From an uncultured Actinomycetes bacterium (GTDB lineage: Bacteria; Actinomycetota; Actinomycetes; S36-B12): a DNA stretch of 7,888 bases. The position numbers and the translations under genes were made by a program. Position 1 is the first letter of the stretch. Each line of letters begins with the position of its first letter. Below the pieces are notes generated by a model. The model saw only the letters and a list, made by a program, of their open reading frames with translations, made no database searches and was not told the DNA's origin. Below are positions 1 through 5,564 of the stretch, in pieces. The DNA lies in assembly GCA_913061025.1 (NCBI GenBank), contig CAJXUJ010000052.1, positions 1-7,888 on the forward strand. Direction: 5' to 3'.

Positions 1-62
1 TGCAAGGCAGCGGCTCGGCGCTGTGCCTCATCCGGATCAATCGATCCGGCGTCGACGCTCAC
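1..62 (-). CDS. 5' end of a leftward gene, possibly a DUF3052-family protein (partial)
   Basis: On the minus strand a GTG codon (62-60) opens a frame that stays open to the window edge, giving about 20 residues that begin VSVDAGSIDPDEAQRRAAAL. A strong ribosome binding site, GGGAGG on the minus strand (74-69), lies 6 bases before this GTG, which is the main reason to call a gene. The fragment is too short to assign from sequence. In many actinobacteria a small DUF3052 protein of unknown function is encoded divergently from aceE, and its N-terminus is a short acidic variable stretch leading into an Ala-Leu-Gly segment. The visible residues are compatible with that, but the identification rests on neighbourhood only. 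The gene is divergent from aceE and would share the intergenic control region. Confidence 0.6.
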   Translation of the reverse strand, partial: MSVDAGSIDPDEAQRRAAAL

Positions 63-146
63 GTTGTTCCTCCCACACGGCCACGACGATGCTCGCCACA
101 CCGCCTTCGTGCGCCTAGTCCACCGAATGTCCGGTGCGTTGGCAAG

Positions 147-162
147 CAGTTCTGCGGAACTG
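147..162. promoter_or_regulatory. Palindrome CAGTTC-TGCG-GAACTG, candidate operator
   Basis: This is a perfect inverted repeat with 6-bp arms and a 4-bp centre, about 85 bp from the leftward start and 180 bp from the aceE start. The size and symmetry fit a dimeric repressor site. Its half-sites (GTTC-N4-GAAC) are in the opposite order to a LexA box (GAAC-N4-GTTC). It could also form a small RNA hairpin, but no T-run follows it, so a terminator is unlikely. The binding protein is unknown. Confidence 0.4.
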
Positions 163-327
163 ACCCCTCTCGTGTCGTGCTGAATTCCCCACCCGAGCAA
201 CTCAGCAGGGCGTGTGGCAGGTAGGGACGGGGATACGGGAGGATAGGAGTACGCAGAAAACAGCGCACAACACAACCGAAAGCAGCACGGGCCCCGGTGA
301 CCCCGAGCGGTCCGTCTCATCCACAGC

Positions 328-332
328 GGGAG
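328..332 (+). promoter_or_regulatory. Ribosome binding site that favours the aceE ATG at 342
   Basis: GGGAG ends 9 bases before the ATG at 342. The alternative in-frame GTG at 297 has no comparable purine-rich motif before it and would add 15 residues unlike the usual AceE N-terminus. The ATG is therefore preferred. Confidence 0.65.
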
Positions 333-341
333 CGAACACCG

Positions 342-3128
342 ATGGCCCCTGATAGCGATTCCTCGGCCCCCCTGGCCGGCGGTCTACCTACCCAATACGT
401 AGACGTGGACCCTGACGAAACCAGCGAATGGATCGATTCCTTCGACGCCCTCGTCGATGCATCAGGGAACTACCGAGCGCGCTACATGATGCTCTCGCTC
501 CTGCGCCGGGCCGCAGAGCGCAATGTGGGAGTGCCGAGTCTCCGTAGCACCGACTACATCAACACGATTCCCCCCGAGCGTGAGCCGTGGTTCCCCGGGG
601 ACGAGGCGATCGAGCGGGAGATCCGCCGGATGATCCGGTGGAACGCGGCGATCATGGTGCATCGAGCGCAGCGCCCAGGAATCTCCGTGGGCGGCCACAT
701 CTCCACCTACGCCAGCTCCGCAACCCTCTACGAGGTCGGCTTCAACCACTTCTTCAAGGGACCGGACCACCCCGGCGGCGCGGATCAGATCTTCTTCCAG
801 GGCCACGCCTCGCCCGGAATGTACGCGCGCGCGTTCATCGAGGGCCGACTCACCGAATCGCAGATGGACGGGTTCCGTCAGGAACTCTCCCACCCCGGCG
901 GTGGCCTGCCGTCCTACCCGCATCCGCGGCTAATGCCGTGGTTCTGGCAGTTCCCGACCGTCTCGATGGGACTAGGGCCGCTCAACGCGATCTATCAGGC
1001 ACGCTTCAACAAGTACCTGGAAAACCGCGGACTCGCGGACACCTCGCAGCAGAAGGTCTACGCATTCCTCGGCGACGGAGAGACCGACGAGGTCGACGCA
1101 GTAGGCGCGCTGAGCCTGGCGGCTCGCGAGGAACTCGACAACCTGGTGTTCGTCGTCAATGCCAACCTGCAGCGCCTGGACGGCCCGGTGCGCGGCAACG
1201 GCAAGATCATCCAGGAGCTCGAATCGCTGTTCCGCGGAGCTGGCTGGAACGTGATCAAGGTCGTCTGGGGTCGTAAGTGGGACGAGTTGCTCGCCGCTGA
1301 CCGCGACGGCGCTCTCGTGAATTTGATGAACAACACCCACGATGGCGACTTCCAGACCTATAAGGCCGAGAACGGCGCATTCATCCGCGACCACTTCTTC
1401 GGACGCGACCCACGTACGGCCAAACTCGTCGAGAACTGGTCGGATGACGAGATCTGGTCCCTGCAGCGTGGTGGTCACGACTACCGCAAGATGTACGCCG
1501 CATACGAGGCAGCCACCAAGGTCAAGGGGCAGCCCACGGTCATCTTGGCCAAGACCATCAAGGGCTGGACCCTGGGATCTCACTTCGAGGCCCGCAACTC
1601 CACCCACCAGATGAAGAAGCTGACGCTCGAAGACCTCAAGGAATTCCGGGATCGGCTACACATTCCGATTGCAGACTCCGAACTCGACGAGTACCTGCCT
1701 CCGTATTACAACCCCGGTCCGGATAACGAGGCGATCCAGTACATGCTCGAGCGCCGCCGCGCGCTCGGTGGATTCCTGCCCAGTCGGCGTCGTTCGGCCA
1801 AGCCCCTTCCACAACCCCCGGACAAGACCTACGACGCCGTCATGCGTGGCTCGGGCAAGCAGCCCGTGGCCACCACGATGGCATTCGTCCGACTCCTCAA
1901 GGACCTCATCAAGGACGAGGGAATGGGCGCGCACTTCGTGCCGATCATCCCCGACGAGGCCCGTACCTTCGGCATGGATTCGCTGTTCCCCACGCTGAAG
2001 ATCTACTCGCCGCACGGCCAGCAGTACACGTCCGTCGACCGCGAATTGATGCTGTCCTATAAGGAATCCGAGACCGGTCAGATCCTGCATGAAGGCATCA
2101 ACGAGGCCGGGTCGGTCGCGTCCTTCACCGCGGTGGGAACGTCGTACTCCACCCACGACGTCCCGATGATCCCGATCTACATCTTCTACTCGATGTTCGG
2201 TTTCCAGCGGACCGGCGACGGCTTCTGGGCCGCGGGAGATCAGATGGCGCGCGGGTTTGTTCTCGGCGCCACTGCCGGCCGCACCACATTGAACGGTGAA
2301 GGCCTCCAGCACGAAGACGGACACAGCCAACTGCTGGCGAGCACCAACCCCGCGGTTGTGGCGTACGACCCCGCCTTCGGCTACGAACTCGGCCACATCG
2401 TGAAGGCCGGTCTACGTCGGATGTACGGGGAGCCGAACCCTGATGCGAAGTACAGCGAGTTTGACTTGCTCGACGAGCATCGCGGTGGGTCGCCGAACGT
2501 CTACTACTACCTAACCGTCTACAACGAGCCCTATCCCCAACCGGCCGAGCCGGAGAACTGCGATGTCGAGGGCATTGTCCGCGGCATGCACATGATCAGC
2601 GAGGGAACCGGTGACGGCCCTCATGTTCAGCTCCTCGCTAGCGGCGTCGCGGTCAACTGGGCGCTGCGCGCGCAAGAACTTCTCGCTCAGGATTGGGGCG
2701 TCGTTGCCGACGTCTGGTCCGTGACGAGTTGGAACACGCTGCGTCGCGACGGTCTGGCCACGGATCGACACAACATGCTCAATCCCGAATCAGAACCTCG
2801 GGTGTCGTTCATCACCGAGCGACTCTCGGGTCGACAGGGCCCGGTTGTGGCGGTGTCGGACTGGATGCGCGCCGTGCAAGACCAGATTCGCGAATGGGTT
2901 CCACAACCGTTCGTCTCGCTGGGAACCGACGGCTGGGGCCTGTCGGACACCCGAGGTGCGCTGCGCCGACACTTCCTCGTCGACGCCGAATCCATCACGG
3001 TCCAAGCGTTGGCGATGCTGGCGCGTTCCGGTGAGATGGATACCGCCTCGGTGACCAAGGCGATCAAGACCTACCAACTCGACGATCCGTCGGCCGCCGA
3101 GGCCGGAAACACCGAGGGTTCGGGCTGA
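342..3128 (+). CDS. aceE: Pyruvate dehydrogenase E1 component, homodimeric type (AceE)
   Basis: AceE is the thiamine diphosphate enzyme that decarboxylates pyruvate and passes the acetyl group to lipoyl-E2, feeding acetyl-CoA to the TCA cycle and to the fatty acid genes downstream. From the ATG at 342 the protein is 928 residues, within the normal range for actinobacterial AceE (about 900-925). Visible features include the segment DYINTIPPER (71-80); the GGH motif (His119); the ThDP/Mg motif GDGETDE (244-250) with its partner NANLQRLDGP from residue 273; the GGHD catalytic-loop histidine (His379); EGINEAGS (584-591), which carries the glutamate that activates ThDP; and LQHEDGHS with the active-site His657. 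C-terminal blocks such as SVTSWNTLRRDG and LGTDGWGLSDTR also match AceE of E. coli as I know it. All expected motifs are intact. It is the first gene of the rightward series; its stop is 15 bases before the next start, suggesting cotranscription. No E2 or E3 gene is in the window. Confidence 0.97.
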   Translation: MAPDSDSSAPLAGGLPTQYVDVDPDETSEWIDSFDALVDASGNYRARYMMLSLLRRAAERNVGVPSLRSTDYINTIPPEREPWFPGDEAIEREIRRMIRWNAAIMVHRAQRPGISVGGHISTYASSATLYEVGFNHFFKGPDHPGGADQIFFQGHASPGMYARAFIEGRLTESQMDGFRQELSHPGGGLPSYPHPRLMPWFWQFPTVSMGLGPLNAIYQARFNKYLENRGLADTSQQKVYAFLGDGETDEVDAVGALSLAAREELDNLVFVVNANLQRLDGPVRGNGKIIQELESLFRGAGWNVIKVVWGRKWDELLAADRDGALVNLMNNTHDGDFQTYKAENGAFIRDHFFGRDPRTAKLVENWSDDEIWSLQRGGHDYRKMYAAYEAATKVKGQPTVILAKTIKGWTLGSHFEARNSTHQMKKLTLEDLKEFRDRLHIPIADSELDEYLPPYYNPGPDNEAIQYMLERRRALGGFLPSRRRSAKPLPQPPDKTYDAVMRGSGKQPVATTMAFVRLLKDLIKDEGMGAHFVPIIPDEARTFGMDSLFPTLKIYSPHGQQYTSVDRELMLSYKESETGQILHEGINEAGSVASFTAVGTSYSTHDVPMIPIYIFYSMFGFQRTGDGFWAAGDQMARGFVLGATAGRTTLNGEGLQHEDGHSQLLASTNPAVVAYDPAFGYELGHIVKAGLRRMYGEPNPDAKYSEFDLLDEHRGGSPNVYYYLTVYNEPYPQPAEPENCDVEGIVRGMHMISEGTGDGPHVQLLASGVAVNWALRAQELLAQDWGVVADVWSVTSWNTLRRDGLATDRHNMLNPESEPRVSFITERLSGRQGPVVAVSDWMRAVQDQIREWVPQPFVSLGTDGWGLSDTRGALRRHFLVDAESITVQALAMLARSGEMDTASVTKAIKTYQLDDPSAAEAGNTEGSG

Positions 3129-3131
3129 CCG

Positions 3132-3138
3132 AAAGGAG
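3132..3138 (+). promoter_or_regulatory. Ribosome binding site deciding the iron-transporter start
   Basis: AAAGGAG lies 5 bases before the GTG at 3144. The earlier in-frame GTG at 3138 overlaps this motif and so is unlikely to be used. The motif also sits only a few bases after the aceE stop, which favours translation from a shared mRNA. Confidence 0.7.
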
Positions 3139-3143
3139 TGGGC

Positions 3144-4280
3144 GTGTCCAACGATCCGCGTCGTTTTCTTCGCTACCTCGAGGCCGAGCGAAACGCCTCG
3201 CTGCTGTATCGCGCCCTGGCTGAGACGACCGACGGTGAGCGCCGTGATGCGCTCCTTGAACTCGCCGATGTCGAGGACAAGCACGCCGAGCACTGGATCG
3301 AGAAGCTGAATGAATACGGCGTCGAGATTCCACCCGCACCCACCGCTTTAGACGGCGACGACGAACTGCTCGTTCGTCGAGCCCGATCCATGGGTCTGGT
3401 GTCGGTGCTGGACACCCTCGAGGAGAACGAGGGCGCCGACGCCGGCATGTACGACGACGAACCCGAAGCGTTGCCGACCATGCCGTCAGACGAACGCGAA
3501 CATGCCGAGGTGTTCCGCACTCTGAAGGGTGACAAGCCCGAGAAGTTCCCGCATCGAGCCGTGACCCAAAGTGCCGGAGAACCGTGGCACAAGCTCGACA
3601 AGTCAGGCTCCATTCGCGCCGCCGTCTTTGGAGTCAGTGACGGACTCGTGTCCAACACGGCGCTCGTGATGGGTTTCGCTGGGGCGAGCTTGGCAGGTGC
3701 AATCGATAACTCGGTCGTCCTGTTCGCCGGCCTGGCCGGTCTGCTGGCCGGTGCTTTCTCGATGGCCGCCGGCGAGTACGTCTCCATGGCTAGCCAGCGT
3801 GACCTGTTCAAGCGCGAAATCGACCTCGAGCGCCAAGAACTGCTGGAGAAGCCGGATGAGGAGCGGCTTGAACTTGAGCTGATCTATCGCGCGAAGGGGC
3901 TTCCGCGTGACCAGGCAAAGGCTGTGGCCGATCGCATCATGGCCGATCCGGACACCGCTCTCGACACCCTGGCTCGCGAGGAGCTCGGGCTCGACCCGGA
4001 CGAATTGGGATCGGCGTGGAAGGCCGCGCTGTCGAGCTTCATCGCCTTTGCGATCGGCGCGTCCGTCGTTGTCATTCCCTACGCCCTGTTCTCCGGCGTC
4101 ACCGCTTTCGTCCTCGCCATCGTGCTCGCGGTTGTCGGCATGATCGTGGTCGGTGGCGTGGTTGGCTCACAGTCCGGCCGAGGAATTGTCTTCAGCGCTA
4201 CCCGGCAGGTGTTGTGGGGTGCTGGCGCGGCCGCCGTGACGTATCTCGTGGGCAGCCTCGTCGGCGTGAACGTTGGCTAG
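3144..4280 (+). CDS. Rubrerythrin-VIT1 fusion membrane iron transporter (Er-VIT1 / MbfA-like)
   Basis: From the GTG at 3144 the protein has 378 residues in two parts. Residues about 5-130 form a ferritin/rubrerythrin-like helical domain: E15 in the first helix, an E44-x-x-H47 pair, acidic residues around 93-96, and E117-x-x-H120 look like the di-iron ligand set. Residues about 155-378 form a VIT1/CCC1 domain with five hydrophobic segments (about 157-182, 190-214, 296-316, 320-341, 356-377). The first carries the family signature FGVSDGLVSNT with D166 at the position of the conserved transport aspartate, and the second ends MAAGEYVSM. Between segments 2 and 3 lies a charged, Glu-rich cytosolic stretch (about 220-290), the metal-binding region in plant VIT1. 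Known fusions of this type (MbfA of Agrobacterium and Bradyrhizobium) export iron, or possibly manganese, from the cytoplasm under iron or peroxide stress; that role here is by homology. Its place between aceE and the fatty acid regulator is unusual. Confidence 0.92.
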   Translation: MSNDPRRFLRYLEAERNASLLYRALAETTDGERRDALLELADVEDKHAEHWIEKLNEYGVEIPPAPTALDGDDELLVRRARSMGLVSVLDTLEENEGADAGMYDDEPEALPTMPSDEREHAEVFRTLKGDKPEKFPHRAVTQSAGEPWHKLDKSGSIRAAVFGVSDGLVSNTALVMGFAGASLAGAIDNSVVLFAGLAGLLAGAFSMAAGEYVSMASQRDLFKREIDLERQELLEKPDEERLELELIYRAKGLPRDQAKAVADRIMADPDTALDTLAREELGLDPDELGSAWKAALSSFIAFAIGASVVVIPYALFSGVTAFVLAIVLAVVGMIVVGGVVGSQSGRGIVFSATRQVLWGAGAAAVTYLVGSLVGVNVG

Positions 4281-4307
4281 CGAACATCGGTTCGAGAACG
4301 TGCTGGC
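4266..4307. repeat. Three GNGAACRT direct repeats at 14-bp spacing before fasR
   Basis: The units start at 4266 (GTGAACGT), 4280 (GCGAACAT) and 4294 (GAGAACGT). Each matches GNGAACRT and successive starts are exactly 14 bp apart. The first unit lies in the last codons of the iron transporter, the other two in the gap before fasR. An inverted GTTC at 4290-4293 makes the middle unit part of a palindrome. The array may be an autoregulatory site for FasR or a site for another regulator; this is inference. Confidence 0.35.
4281..4294. promoter_or_regulatory. Palindrome CGAAC-ATCG-GTTCG, LexA-box-like
   Basis: This perfect 5-bp-arm palindrome fits the general CGAAC-N4-GTTCG form of the LexA (SOS) operator of actinobacteria and Bacillus. 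The centre ATCG fits the usual purine-N-purine-pyrimidine core only in part, and the flanking T and A found in the best mycobacterial sites are absent (G and A here). It begins right after the iron-transporter stop and ends 19 bp before the fasR start, where a bound protein could block transcription into fasR. Whether LexA binds cannot be told from sequence. Confidence 0.4.
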
Positions 4308-4313
4308 CAACGC

Positions 4314-5477
4314 GTGAGCACACCGTTCGACACCGCCTTCATCGAGCGACTCACCGCAGCCGCCGGTGATCTGGCGACCGACGCGACGGTTCGCATGGAG
4401 GCCACGTACCCCTGGTACCGGCAGCTGTCGGCCGATGAACGATCCTGGGTCGGACTCGTCGCGCAGGCGGGCATCTCCGCGTTCCTGGAATGGGGAGCCG
4501 ACGCCGACGAAGCACCCCAACTCACGGCGGACGTCTTCGGATCGGCGCCGCGTGAGCTTGCGCGCATCATCTCCCTGGAGCAAACCGTCGCGCTGGTGCG
4601 CACGACGATCGAGGTTGTCGAGTCCGCGATCGACGAACTGATCGACGAGCCCGAGCGCTCGGCCGCGCGGGAGGCCACCTTGCGCTACTCGCGCGAGATC
4701 GCCTTCTCCGCAGCCGAGGTCTACGCACGCGCAGCCGAAGCTCGCGGTGCTTGGGACGCCAGGCTCGAGGCATTGGTCGTCGATTCGATCCTTCGCGACG
4801 AACTCGACCCCTCCGTTGCATCACGCATCTCGGCATTGGGCTGGTCCGACGCTGCTCCCGTCGCCGTGATCGCCGGCTATGCGCCGGTTGCCGACGTCGA
4901 AGGCTCGCTGGATGTGCTTCGCCGCGCAGCCCGCAACCACGACCTCACGATGCTCACCGGAATGCACGGCGACTTTCTCGTGGCACTCGTCGGACATTCC
5001 AACAGCGACGAGCACGCCGCACGCGCCGCACGCCTGCTCGCACCCCACTTCGGTCCCGGACCAGTGGTGCACGCGAGCCGGGCGCTGGATTTCGACGATG
5101 TCGGCGTTGCGGTGCGTGCGGCGACCGCCGCGGTCCGAGCGGCCGCGGGGTGGCCGCAGGCGCCGCGGCCGGTCTCGACCGAAGACCTACTCCCCGAGCG
5201 CGCCCTGGCTGGTGACGACACCGCGCGCGACGAACTCGTTGAGGGTGTCTACTCCCCGCTGGCGAGAGAACCACATCTCCTGGGCACCGCCGAGGCATTC
5301 TTGGAGCAGAACCCGAGCCTGGAGGGCACCGCTCGACTGCTCTTCGTCCACCCGAACACCGTTCGCTACCGCCTCGGGCGGATAGCGGACATCACGGGGT
5401 TCTCCCCCACCGACCCGCGGGGATCGCTCACCCTGCGGGTGGCCCTGATGCTGGGACGAACGCAACCAGCCCACTAG
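4314..5477 (+). CDS. fasR: PucR-family transcriptional regulator of fatty acid synthesis (FasR/MabR-like)
   Basis: This 387-residue protein has the layout of FasR of Streptomyces coelicolor and MabR (Rv2242) of M. tuberculosis, which lie just upstream of fabD and bind the fab operon promoter. Residues about 10-160 form an alpha-helical N-terminal region with the family stretch PWYRQLSADERSWVGLVAQ; about 165-290 look like the CdaR/PucR GGDEF-like central domain; 322-384 are the PucR C-terminal helix-turn-helix, with the recognition segment HPNTVRYRLGRI starting at His346. The GTG at 4314 is the most upstream start seen. No good Shine-Dalgarno precedes it, but family similarity begins before the next in-frame start (Met28), so it is kept. 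It lies 33 bp after the iron transporter and 87 bp before fabD. Effectors in the known homologues are acyl-CoA or related metabolites; here the role is inferred from homology and position. Confidence 0.92.
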   Translation: MSTPFDTAFIERLTAAAGDLATDATVRMEATYPWYRQLSADERSWVGLVAQAGISAFLEWGADADEAPQLTADVFGSAPRELARIISLEQTVALVRTTIEVVESAIDELIDEPERSAAREATLRYSREIAFSAAEVYARAAEARGAWDARLEALVVDSILRDELDPSVASRISALGWSDAAPVAVIAGYAPVADVEGSLDVLRRAARNHDLTMLTGMHGDFLVALVGHSNSDEHAARAARLLAPHFGPGPVVHASRALDFDDVGVAVRAATAAVRAAAGWPQAPRPVSTEDLLPERALAGDDTARDELVEGVYSPLAREPHLLGTAEAFLEQNPSLEGTARLLFVHPNTVRYRLGRIADITGFSPTDPRGSLTLRVALMLGRTQPAH

Positions 5478-5564
5478 TCTTTGTAGGAATCCTCCAAACC
5501 ACTTGCCGAGACTTTGGCTAGATGATGGAGGGGACTTTGTAGCCATCCACGGAAGGCTGTGCGC
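5478..5564 (+). promoter_or_regulatory. fabD leader with repeats, candidate FasR operator region
   Basis: This 87-bp gap is dense in symmetrical elements. An exact direct repeat CTTTGTAG occurs at 5479-5486 and 5535-5542; GACTTTG occurs at 5510-5516 and 5533-5539, 23 bp apart. CCAAA (5494-5498) faces TTTGG (5513-5517), and TGGCTA (5515-5520) faces TAGCCA (5540-5545). CCTCC (5491-5495) could also pair with GGAGG (5527-5531). In characterised relatives the PucR-type regulator binds directly upstream of fabD, so this is the most likely FasR target. I do not see a clear promoter; TAGATG at 5519-5524 is a weak -10 candidate with no matching -35. Confidence 0.5.
5551..5556 (+). promoter_or_regulatory. 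Ribosome binding site deciding the fabD start
   Basis: GGAAGG is only 2 bases from the first in-frame GTG (5559) but 8 bases from the second (5565). The second also gives the N-terminus MLVVVAPGQGAQ, matching the usual Streptomyces-type FabD start, so 5565 is preferred. Confidence 0.7.

Larger units (their letters stand above)
63..341. promoter_or_regulatory. Divergent intergenic control region upstream of aceE
   Basis: This stretch of about 280 bp separates the leftward gene from aceE and must hold promoters for both. I see no pair of -35/-10 hexamers good enough to name on either strand. It does contain a perfect 6-bp-arm palindrome (147-162), a shorter inverted repeat CACCG-N6-CGGTG (121-136), a G-rich tract (221-249) with runs GGG, GGGG and GGG, and two overlapping CACAAC units at 266-276. 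The open frames that cross it on either strand look like chance frames of GC-rich DNA. Confidence 0.6.

Noticed and set aside
59..268. Minus-strand frame of 69 codons in the divergent region
   Set aside because: It is Arg/Pro-rich with no family motif, its end overlaps the better supported GTG start at 62-60, and it fills a region expected to hold promoters.
297..341. GTG at 297 as the aceE start
   Set aside because: No ribosome binding site; the 15 extra residues are unlike known AceE N-termini, and ATG at 342 has GGGAG at good spacing.
587..1276. Plus-strand frame of 229 codons within aceE
   Set aside because: An Arg/Pro-rich out-of-frame translation of aceE with no plausible protein features.
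1656..2396. Minus-strand frame of 246 codons opposite aceE
   Set aside because: It lies wholly within an intact aceE reading frame and shows no domain; a codon-bias shadow.
5559..5564. GTG at 5559 as the fabD start
   Set aside because: Only 2 bases from GGAAGG, too close; GTG at 5565 has 8-base spacing and gives the typical N-terminus.
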